Assembly: GCF_001644015.1 (NCBI RefSeq)
Contig: NZ_LUUI01000092.1
Coordinates: forward strand, 38,290-102,289
Direction: 5' to 3'
Length of the DNA stretch: 64,000 nt
From: Methylomonas lenta
GTDB lineage: Bacteria; Pseudomonadota; Gammaproteobacteria; Methylococcales; Methylomonadaceae
The notes under the pieces were generated by a model. The model saw nothing but the letters and a program-made list of their open reading frames with translations. It had not been told where the DNA came from and did no database searches. The translations under genes and the position numbers were made by a program. Shown here piece after piece: positions 9,878-17,817 of this stretch (position 1 is its first letter; every line of letters begins with the position of its first letter).

Positions 9878-11434
9878 TCAGTTAAACGACAGCGAGCCGT
9901 AATGAAATTTAACCACCTTACCCAGCCACGGCAGCCAACCCGGATCGAGATCCAGCCCCACGCGCCGCACATCCAGACGCACGGCATCTGACGCATAGCG
10001 CACGTCAACATGACAGACATCGATCTCAACCCTGGCCTGAATGGCAAATAAATTCTGATTAAACAATTGCTCGCCATAACGCTGCCGTCCCCATAACAGT
10101 AAATCATCTAGTTGCGGCAATACCGGTAATTCCAAAAGCTGTTTGTCATTATCAAAACCGCAAAAAAATGCAAACAACTTAAGCATAGACGGTTCAGGCT
10201 GCCAACCCAAAGCAATAGCCAGTTGCCATAACCAGCCCCAGGCCGAGGGATACTGCCGACTGACAGCATCAGTCAGCAAACTGTCTTGCACCTGCGGCAG
10301 ATTGAGAAAGTTCAGTAGATAAAACACCCCGCTCTGCCCGCTGAAGACGCAGTAGGGCTGGGTAATACTGTCGGCTAACCCTGCCTCAGAATGAGTAATC
10401 TGTTCCGACTGCCTGATGCGACTTTCTGACATGTTCGTATTAAGCAGTTCAGTTGTGATGGGCGGCGTTATAGCGCTATTGCTAGCTTGATTCGCATCGC
10501 TTGCGTCGGTGATTAGCGCTGGCTGGGTTGATGTTTCTTGATTGTTTTGTCGCGTACTTGATTTGCCTACCACCGAATCAGCAACAGTGTTTTGCGAAAT
10601 TGGATTAACTGCGTCATGAATTGGTTTGCTGCTATAGATTTTTGCCGTTTCCTGAGCTTGAGCTTGCTTGGCAAGCATTTTGGTTTGGCTGGTGCCGGTC
10701 GTAATAGCCATCAAGCGGGCCAAAATGAGATTAAAGCTTGTTAAGGCATAGTCTTGCAGTAATTGTAAAGGTTGGCACTGCTTTAGGATAATCACTCCGG
10801 CCAGTTGCATGACGGCTAAAGGCAAGGCCGTATCGCTAAACACCGGTTGCCAGGGTGCCAGCCAATGTTCAGGAATCAGACTGCCTGCTTGATCAGGGCT
10901 GAGCGTTTGCCGGGATAGCCTGACATCCAGCTGCGGACAGACTACACGGCACAATTGTTGAGCTAAATCGATGGATAATTGCTGACAAAACCAGCTTAAT
11001 TGTTGATGTCGCGCTAACTGCGCCACAATGGACGGGATTAAATTCTGATGCTGCTGCCAACAGCTTACTAAGGCAGTTTCTGCCGGCTGAGCAAACCAAT
11101 AATCCCATTGCTGCCAATACCAGCGCTGATTATTTTTTAAAATATCCCGGCTTAAACAGGCTAACAGCTCGGCGTAATCGCTAAAGAACACCGCATTTTC
11201 AGTAGCCGCCTTATCCAGCCAGCCATTGACTGCAGTGCCGCGATAGAAAACGGCTTGTTCAGCAAGACTATCTGCCAAGCGTGTTGCAGCTTGCTGTGCC
11301 TGCAAATTTTTGATGAACAAATACTCCCGCTCGGACACCGAGGGCCAGGCTACGCTATCCAGATCGTTAATAACCTGGCGACGCTGGGTTTCGCGGCCCT
11401 TAAACTTTAGCTGCTGGATATGAATGGCATTCAC
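9878..11434 (-). CDS. eCIS-associated protein of unknown function
   Basis: This 518-residue protein is helical and Trp/Gln-rich in its first half, has a Ser/Thr/Asn-rich low-complexity linker (about 265-350), then a compact C-terminal domain. It ends with an Asp-x-Asp-rich strand pattern (VEIDVCHVDVRY...VRLDVRRVGLDLDPGWLPWLGKVV). I have an impression that a C-terminal 'DPGW-x-PWLG' motif recurs in eCIS clusters, but cannot verify it here. The start overlaps the upstream stop as ATGA, and nine bases separate it from the ATPase gene. It has no signal peptide. Position next to the ATPase matches where Afp14-like tape-measure proteins sit in other eCIS, but nothing in the sequence proves that. 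Confidence 0.75.
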   Translation of the reverse strand: MNAIHIQQLKFKGRETQRRQVINDLDSVAWPSVSEREYLFIKNLQAQQAATRLADSLAEQAVFYRGTAVNGWLDKAATENAVFFSDYAELLACLSRDILKNNQRWYWQQWDYWFAQPAETALVSCWQQHQNLIPSIVAQLARHQQLSWFCQQLSIDLAQQLCRVVCPQLDVRLSRQTLSPDQAGSLIPEHWLAPWQPVFSDTALPLAVMQLAGVIILKQCQPLQLLQDYALTSFNLILARLMAITTGTSQTKMLAKQAQAQETAKIYSSKPIHDAVNPISQNTVADSVVGKSSTRQNNQETSTQPALITDASDANQASNSAITPPITTELLNTNMSESRIRQSEQITHSEAGLADSITQPYCVFSGQSGVFYLLNFLNLPQVQDSLLTDAVSRQYPSAWGWLWQLAIALGWQPEPSMLKLFAFFCGFDNDKQLLELPVLPQLDDLLLWGRQRYGEQLFNQNLFAIQARVEIDVCHVDVRYASDAVRLDVRRVGLDLDPGWLPWLGKVVKFHYGSLSFN

Positions 11435-13290
11435 ATCACGACTGCCCGACCCAAAGCGACTTTGCCGCTGACGCTTAAGCCCTCTCGCACGCTAATGGGT
11501 TGATAAATTTGCATCAGCGTAGCCACTGCACCATTTTGGTCATGATCGTCAACACGCATCATGCCCACCACCTGACGCTGAGCATCCAAAAGTTGTAATT
11601 GAGTACCCGGCGCGGCTTCGCGGTTTAAATTTAAACGCAAGATTTCGCCGGGTCGAAATATACCCGGCAAGGTTTGTAAACTGCCATGCAAAATCTGCTC
11701 GGGATCGTCGGAAGCGGCTATCAACACACAGGCGCTCAGCAAATGGGTGATGGCGCTGCGGCTATTGTCGCTAGCAGTCTCCGACAACTGGCGATAAAAC
11801 CATTCCACCAATTCCACCAGTGTCCGCACCCGATTGAAATCGGCTTTTTCCACATCGGCCAGATTGGGCCAACGTTCGGGTTGCTCAATCGGTAAGCGCC
11901 TATCTTCAACCAGCTGTGCCCAGCGAAAACGGATCGAGGGTTGCACTCCCGCCAGTAAATCCAGCATACAGACACTGGCCTGGCTTAATTGTTTTTGCAG
12001 GGTTTGCGCCCGCCCGCTTAACAAACTGCGCGAGCCGTTCAACACATCTTCCAACGATAAAATACTATGCGCACTAGTAAGCTGTTGTTGCAAGGATAGT
12101 GTTTGCAACACGGTTTTACCGGCAAAGACCGAAAGAATTTGGCTATTGATTTGCAACAGCGGCAACAAGCGCCCCTGTTGAGTATTCGTCGACAAGCTAC
12201 GACTGACTTTGCTGCTTAAGCGCTGCTGACGCTGATCGAATAGTTGAGTTTGCCGTACACGGCTGGGCAGTAAGTTGGCATCGTTTTGAAAATTGCGCCA
12301 ATCGGCCAGCGGAATATCCAAAACAGTATCCATAAACACAGTCAAATCATCCGGCAGTTCGCGATCGGAATCAGGACAACCCGGCACCACATCGCCGGCA
12401 GACTGACTGCGCAAAGACAAGGTGTTAGGTAATAAACTGCCAACAGCGGTTTCCCGCACCCGCACATAATACAAACCCAAATAGCCTTCCAAAATACTGC
12501 GACGTTGCTGGAATTTATTTTCGACCTGCCACCAATCGTCGCTAACCAGGCGTTGCGCCAGCGCATAATCACCGACGTCTTCCAATCGACTGCGATTTAA
12601 GGCATCCAGTTGCTGACGAGCTTCGGTAATTTGCACGGCCAGTTGTTGTTTGTTCTCGCGTAATGCCAGCAAGCGTTTTAATACGCTACGTTGCAGTAAC
12701 AGCAACTGGTTATGTAGATTGGAAATCGATTGGGTTTCTTTTAATAACAGCCGTCCGCTGTGAAACAACTTGGAGGCATCGTCGGTTAATGCGGTAATAC
12801 TTTCTTTGCGGGCGGTAAAAATGTCCCGATAACTTTTCAGTTGGCCGTCTACCAATTCTTGCTTGAACAGATTGACAACATCCGGATCGTCTTTATATTG
12901 ATTTAAAAACGCCTTAGTTTTGGCCTGCAAACTGGCATTGCTGTCGTCTGCTTCCTGCCCCAAGTCATCCTGCAAGGTTTTCAGGCTGAGGTTGAAACGA
13001 CTCAACACGCTATTCAGGTCATCGATATGTTGAATAGAGGCCTGTTGATCCGCTTCCGGTGCAGTAAAGACTTCCTTGGTGGGCGGTTTGTAGGTCAGAT
13101 CGTACTTCAAAAAGTTACTGCTTAACATCACCTCGGTATTCAAGGCTTGCTGAGTCTGAAATACGTTGTTCTGCGCCTGCATTTCCAGACTAAGGGCCAG
13201 CGGTTGGTTTTGTAATGCAGTAGTCTTTGGCGCCTCAAAACTAGCCACTTCTGTTAGCACATCCTGGTTGAACACTATTTTGTTGGCCAT
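11431..13290 (-). CDS. eCIS-associated helical/coiled-coil protein, unknown function
   Basis: This 619-residue protein is predominantly helical, with long Gln/Leu/Arg-rich stretches (about 150-240 and 355-450) that look like coiled coil. It closes with a small beta domain (about 545-619) containing PGIFRPGEILRLNL. No catalytic motif, signal peptide or membrane segment is seen. The ATG has GAGG eight bases upstream and the stop overlaps the next start as ATGA. A long helical protein encoded just before the ATPase could be the tape measure that sets tube length, which no other gene in the operon obviously supplies. This assignment is a guess from shape and position. Confidence 0.75.
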   Translation of the reverse strand: MANKIVFNQDVLTEVASFEAPKTTALQNQPLALSLEMQAQNNVFQTQQALNTEVMLSSNFLKYDLTYKPPTKEVFTAPEADQQASIQHIDDLNSVLSRFNLSLKTLQDDLGQEADDSNASLQAKTKAFLNQYKDDPDVVNLFKQELVDGQLKSYRDIFTARKESITALTDDASKLFHSGRLLLKETQSISNLHNQLLLLQRSVLKRLLALRENKQQLAVQITEARQQLDALNRSRLEDVGDYALAQRLVSDDWWQVENKFQQRRSILEGYLGLYYVRVRETAVGSLLPNTLSLRSQSAGDVVPGCPDSDRELPDDLTVFMDTVLDIPLADWRNFQNDANLLPSRVRQTQLFDQRQQRLSSKVSRSLSTNTQQGRLLPLLQINSQILSVFAGKTVLQTLSLQQQLTSAHSILSLEDVLNGSRSLLSGRAQTLQKQLSQASVCMLDLLAGVQPSIRFRWAQLVEDRRLPIEQPERWPNLADVEKADFNRVRTLVELVEWFYRQLSETASDNSRSAITHLLSACVLIAASDDPEQILHGSLQTLPGIFRPGEILRLNLNREAAPGTQLQLLDAQRQVVGMMRVDDHDQNGAVATLMQIYQPISVREGLSVSGKVALGRAVVM

Positions 13291-13301
13291 GGCAAAGTCC
13301 T

Positions 13302-15011
13302 CTATTGTTCGGGTGCTTTTTTGGTGGCAAATTTTATGTCGGGCATCCAGCGCGCCACTGCCAAACCGCTGCCATCGCCCGGCACACCACCAGCCAGACG
13401 GGTAAACGACAGACTGACATGATCGATTTGCTGACGTTGGCTGCGCTGCATATCGCTATATAAAGCCAGCAAATCGGTTAGATCGTCGATCAACTGTTCA
13501 GTGTTATCGATAGCTACACTGGTATCCAGATACTGTTTCAGCAAACCATTAGTTTCGCTTGCAGGCGGCAGGCTCCAATCGAATTCCTGATCAGCAGGTT
13601 GGGCCGGTATGCTATCGGTATAAGGTGCCGGCAAATTGGGGTTGATGCCGTTTGCCGCCGTTTGCCATGTTCGACTGGAATCGATCAAGCGGCTAAAAAA
13701 CAATTCGGGCAAGATGGGCTGGCCTTCGGCTTCGGTATCGATTTTTTCCGGGATACTGCCGAATAGCCGTTTACCTTCGGTAGACAGAAAATCCTGTTGC
13801 TGCAGATTGTTGAATAAGCTGTCGTATTGCACAATCCAGTCTTTCCAGCTGTTATGTGCGCGTTGGCCATAACGATACAAATCCTGTTCCATTTGCCGGT
13901 CAGCTAACGGCAAATCCAGCAGATCGGCCCGATAATCGACATCCTTCACCGCCAATAACAAGCGTATGCGATCGCCGGTGATTTTTTCCAGGTCTATAGC
14001 ACTGCGCGGCAATTCACGTTCGATGACGGCATGTACCTGGCTCTCGGCAATTGGCGCCATCTCCAGCTGCAAATGCGGCGGAAACCAGTGCAGTTTGGGC
14101 AAGCTGGCGACATCATCCACAAACAAGCTTGGCAACACGCCGGCGGCGGGTAGATAAGCCAGTTTAAAGCTGTCGATAATGCTTAGTCTGTCGGCGGCAT
14201 CGGCCAGCAACCAGCCGTTAAAATGCTGTTGTATGGCTTGACTGGTATGAGTCAGAAAAGTCCAGTAATTGGCATCGGCTTTGGCCGGAAAACGCCCGGC
14301 TACCGCATCGAACCAGAGAATATTATCGTTTTCCACCGCCAGCATGCCTATCGGCACCGCGCCGTCTGTGCCAAACCAGTCTGTTTGCAAATGTTCTGCC
14401 AATAGCCGATTAATAGTTAGCTCTTTATCGGCTTTGGCAGCGGCGACCGCCGCGTCGGTCTCCAAAATCGCTTGTAAACTGAGGCGGGTGACGGTTTCGA
14501 TGCGGGCATCGCGCAGCAAATCCAGTTCATCGCGCACGCAGGCAGCAAAATTGCCGGATTTATCCACCGCTTCCAGTTCGCGTCTGGCGGTTAAAAAATA
14601 GATGCCGTGGATTTTACTGATGGGTTCCAGGGTTCGGCTGCGACGGTCAAGATAATCGGTTTTTTGATCCTGCCAGTATTGATCCAGCGGAAAAATCATA
14701 TTGATGATTTTGCCGTCACCACCAACAGCCAGACCGGGGCGCACCCGAAACAACCAGTCGCTGGCTTCGCTATCTTTCAAGGGCACTTCGCTGGCCGCCA
14801 CTTCAAATCCCTGCACGATTCCCGGTGCGTGAGCAGATAACAGCGGCGCGACACGCTGCTCGGTATAGCTTTGCAGGATGTCGAATTCGCGCTCGCCCAG
14901 GCTGCGACCGGCAAACAAATTTAACCGTAATCTGCCGCGCTGCTGCAGCGGATCAAGTGCCAGCCCGTTGCCAGGCGTGGGTTGATGTAAACGAATCGTT
15001 TGCTTGCTCAT
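13302..15011 (-). CDS. eCIS protein, paralogue 3 of a triplicated family
   Basis: This 569-residue protein shares its N-terminal plan with the two genes upstream. A short 'L-F-x-G-R-x-L' start is followed by a helix with Q-x-Y, a segment G-I-V-Q-G-F-E-V, and then 'V-R-P-G-L-A-V-G-G-D-G-K', where the relatives have 'V-S-P-G-L-A-I-x-A-S-G-R'. The rest is alpha/beta with no named motif. GGGAG lies eight bases before the ATG. The three tandem members probably arose by duplication and may form a heteromeric ring or collar of the baseplate. I know no characterised function for the family. Confidence 0.75.
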   Translation of the reverse strand: MSKQTIRLHQPTPGNGLALDPLQQRGRLRLNLFAGRSLGEREFDILQSYTEQRVAPLLSAHAPGIVQGFEVAASEVPLKDSEASDWLFRVRPGLAVGGDGKIINMIFPLDQYWQDQKTDYLDRRSRTLEPISKIHGIYFLTARRELEAVDKSGNFAACVRDELDLLRDARIETVTRLSLQAILETDAAVAAAKADKELTINRLLAEHLQTDWFGTDGAVPIGMLAVENDNILWFDAVAGRFPAKADANYWTFLTHTSQAIQQHFNGWLLADAADRLSIIDSFKLAYLPAAGVLPSLFVDDVASLPKLHWFPPHLQLEMAPIAESQVHAVIERELPRSAIDLEKITGDRIRLLLAVKDVDYRADLLDLPLADRQMEQDLYRYGQRAHNSWKDWIVQYDSLFNNLQQQDFLSTEGKRLFGSIPEKIDTEAEGQPILPELFFSRLIDSSRTWQTAANGINPNLPAPYTDSIPAQPADQEFDWSLPPASETNGLLKQYLDTSVAIDNTEQLIDDLTDLLALYSDMQRSQRQQIDHVSLSFTRLAGGVPGDGSGLAVARWMPDIKFATKKAPEQ

Positions 15012-15014
15012 CGT

Positions 15015-16859
15015 CTAGGCTCCCAAAAACTCGGCGGTACGTTTCCATAGCTGCAAGCTATCGTCTTTTAGACCAAAATCCGCCCCGGCATCCAGCATAA
15101 ACTCATGTGCCAATTTCCCGGCTTGTAAGGTTTCCAGCAGGTTTAATAACAATTTTTGTACATTACCGGCTTCGACACTTTGCAACAAACTCGGCCAGAA
15201 AGCCCGATCATAAACACCATCCAACAACGCCAATACCCGACCGGTCAAATCCTGTATTTTGGGTTGACTGGATATTTGATCCAAATATTTACGCGCGGCT
15301 GACAGCGTGTTTTTATCGCGTATACCGCGTGCCTCAATTTGTGCCGCCAACCCAGTACCGGGGCTTTGACCGCCAGTGTTTAACAGGTTTTCATAGTCGG
15401 CTTTTAGCTGGGCATATTCTTGCTTGGCGTTGCTCAATTGCTGATTGCTGGTTTGTAGCTGCGCTTGCAGGGTGTTACGAGCTTGCTCGGCAAGTAATAA
15501 ACGTTGATTCAGTTGTTCCAATTCGGTATTGGTGGCGGGCAATGCATCCGGCAACTCAAATCCGCGCGCCAATACCACGGTACTGACATGATTTTCGGCA
15601 ATACGCGCCGGACGTCGCAGATAACGCAAAGGCTTATCGCCTACCCTGTCCCACAAATTACGCCAATAATCGGGTTGAACAGTATCGGGCTGCAGGCGTC
15701 GCACGGGTCTGACACTTAAAGACAACGGCAACAATGTCGGTAATAAACGGGCAGATAAGGCAAAAGGCTCGTTCTCGACCACTGCCGTCGGTGTTTCCAG
15801 GCGGCGGGCGTAAAAATTAAAATCATCATCGGCCAGCGGCGCCAGTATCATGATCCCAACCTGTTTGTCTTGTCTGAGATCAATCACTTCTTGTTGCATG
15901 GCTTCCTGTTCCAGCACCGGCAAATCTTCCTGCCGTACCGGCATAATGCTGACATTGAAGCTTTCCGGGAAATAACTTTGCAAGCCTGCCTGTGGATCGA
16001 CCGCTTGTTTTGGCAAGGAACCCACCGGCGGCAGCCATTGAAAATACTGCTGGGCGGTAAAGGTTTTATTCAACGATGACCAGTTGCGGGTGGTCAGCAC
16101 ATCCTCTAATAATTCCTCATAATGCGCGGCCAATAGTTGCTGAAAGGCATTGCTTTGCAAATGAATCCCGGCTGGCCGATATAACAAAGATCTATCCAGC
16201 CATAGTCCGATATTCTTATCGATAGCCAATAAACCTAAAGCTACGCCATCGTCAGGAATTTCTGGCAAGGGTGCTATCTGGCTGAAAAATTGGCCAGCCA
16301 AAGCCGCCCGCGTGCTTAATTCGCCACCGGATGGAAAAGTTACACTTAAAGGCAGCAATACCAGTTCCACGCCTTCTTCATAGCTATTGATACGCGGCTC
16401 TGTGGTTTTGCCTATGTCTTCCGGGTAGGTTTCGGCGATACCGACGCCTTTTTCGCTATATTGCAACACCACGGCATACAAACCGCGATTGAAATAACGT
16501 AGCGGCGGTTGATTGAGAGTGGCGATAGTGGCGCGTTCGGTCAAATCAACTTTTAGCCTGTTAACCGCCTCCAATACCCGCCCGGAAGCTGTGATAGCCA
16601 AGCCGGGACTGACGGTTATTTGCTGATCGGTGCTTAATTCGGCTGTTAAGCCTTTAACCACGCCTGCGCCCAGCACCCGCCCGGTTTGTAATAGACGCTC
16701 GTCAAGATACTGCTGATCGCGGGTTAAATCCGAAGCTTTTAATAAACGACCGTCAAAATAATTGCTGCGGGATAAAAAAGGATCCAGGCTGCTCTTACGC
16801 AAGCCTTCCTGACTGATTTCCGGGATCACGAAAGGCTGAAATCCGATGGCATGAGACAT
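15015..16859 (-). CDS. eCIS protein, paralogue 2 of a triplicated family
   Basis: This is a 614-residue member of the local family. Residues about 35-110 show the clearest version of the shared module: NYFDGRLLKASDLTRDQQYL, then RVLGAGVVKGLTAEL, then ITVSPGLAITASGRVLE. A coiled coil follows late in the protein (about 435-500, many Gln/Leu heptads), then a helical C-terminus. AAGGAG is six bases before the ATG. The module resembles baseplate or tail-associated proteins that begin 'FDGQLL...D...D..Y', but this is an impression rather than a computed match. The coiled coil could extend from the baseplate. Confidence 0.76.
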   Translation of the reverse strand: MSHAIGFQPFVIPEISQEGLRKSSLDPFLSRSNYFDGRLLKASDLTRDQQYLDERLLQTGRVLGAGVVKGLTAELSTDQQITVSPGLAITASGRVLEAVNRLKVDLTERATIATLNQPPLRYFNRGLYAVVLQYSEKGVGIAETYPEDIGKTTEPRINSYEEGVELVLLPLSVTFPSGGELSTRAALAGQFFSQIAPLPEIPDDGVALGLLAIDKNIGLWLDRSLLYRPAGIHLQSNAFQQLLAAHYEELLEDVLTTRNWSSLNKTFTAQQYFQWLPPVGSLPKQAVDPQAGLQSYFPESFNVSIMPVRQEDLPVLEQEAMQQEVIDLRQDKQVGIMILAPLADDDFNFYARRLETPTAVVENEPFALSARLLPTLLPLSLSVRPVRRLQPDTVQPDYWRNLWDRVGDKPLRYLRRPARIAENHVSTVVLARGFELPDALPATNTELEQLNQRLLLAEQARNTLQAQLQTSNQQLSNAKQEYAQLKADYENLLNTGGQSPGTGLAAQIEARGIRDKNTLSAARKYLDQISSQPKIQDLTGRVLALLDGVYDRAFWPSLLQSVEAGNVQKLLLNLLETLQAGKLAHEFMLDAGADFGLKDDSLQLWKRTAEFLGA

Positions 16860-16874
16860 GTCATTCTCCTTTGA

Positions 16875-17816
16875 TTAAGGGGCTACAGACCGATGCAGGC
16901 TAAGTAGCTGCTGCGGCGTGGTGACGAAAGGTCTGAGCAAATTATTGATTTGCATGCGTTGCGGATTACTCACCACTTTGCGATCCGGGTTTAGCTGTAT
17001 GCGAATCCGCGCCAGCAAGGTACGCGCAGCCTCAGCTTCAGTGGCCTGCATCTGCAAAGCGTTTTTATCGGTGCCCAAAGCATGCAGCATGGCGGCATTC
17101 AAGCTCAACAAGCCTTCGGCATTGTCTTGCGCCGTCAAATAGGTTTGTTCCACCGGATTTAATGGCGCAGATGGAACAGCCGGCACCTGTCCATGGACAT
17201 GACCGCCTTGTAACGGGTCCAGATAAGCCGGTGGTCCCCAGGGGGCAAAAGCCGCATCCTCGAATAAGGGTTTTTCCGGAATCAATTCCAGTAATAGGCA
17301 ATCCTTCAAGCGACTGGGTTGCACCGGATCGGTACCGGCATTTATCTGCGTCGCCATCACCGGCTGCAAACCGCTAGGTTGTTCTTGATAACGAAAGCAG
17401 ATTTTTAACCACAAACTGTTATCCGAGCCATCAAAGCCACCATTGGCAACCTGCCAGATACGGTCTTTATCGCTATGCGCTTCCAGCCAGTCTTGTAAAT
17501 TGATGCAGTAAGGTTCATACGAACTCACCTCACGCCCCAGACCGTCTATAGCAATGCCGGGCGACACTATGAGTTTGGTCAAAATATGTTGATCGATATT
17601 TTCCGGTTCTTCGGCCTGCAGACTCACTACCAATCCGGTCACCGTACCGTAACCGTGCAGCCAGTATTGATGTCGGACCAGGCGGCGGCGATGATAATCC
17701 TGTTCGCTAGTCGTCGCTTCCACCCCCAGCAACATGCCCGGCTCGAACACTACTCGCTTCAAAGGCTGTTCGAATTTGCCGTCGCTGATCAGACTCTGGT
17801 CTTGCATTGCTGTCAT
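16875..17816 (-). CDS. eCIS protein, paralogue 1 (short) of a triplicated family
   Basis: This 313-residue protein is the shortest member of the triplicated family and consists mainly of the shared module. KRVVFEPGMLLGVEATTSEQ is followed by a Y-H-R-R-R helix, GYGTVTGLVVSLQ, and LIVSPGIAIDGLGREVSSYE. A longer frame begins upstream, but the ATG at 17816 has AGGAG six bases before it and follows the preceding stop by one base (TGACATG), so I chose it. The C-terminal 100 residues are helical. Its place directly after the gpI-like tail protein points to the baseplate. Confidence 0.78.
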   Translation of the reverse strand: MTAMQDQSLISDGKFEQPLKRVVFEPGMLLGVEATTSEQDYHRRRLVRHQYWLHGYGTVTGLVVSLQAEEPENIDQHILTKLIVSPGIAIDGLGREVSSYEPYCINLQDWLEAHSDKDRIWQVANGGFDGSDNSLWLKICFRYQEQPSGLQPVMATQINAGTDPVQPSRLKDCLLLELIPEKPLFEDAAFAPWGPPAYLDPLQGGHVHGQVPAVPSAPLNPVEQTYLTAQDNAEGLLSLNAAMLHALGTDKNALQMQATEAEAARTLLARIRIQLNPDRKVVSNPQRMQINNLLRPFVTTPQQLLSLHRSVAP

Positions 17817-17817
17817 G

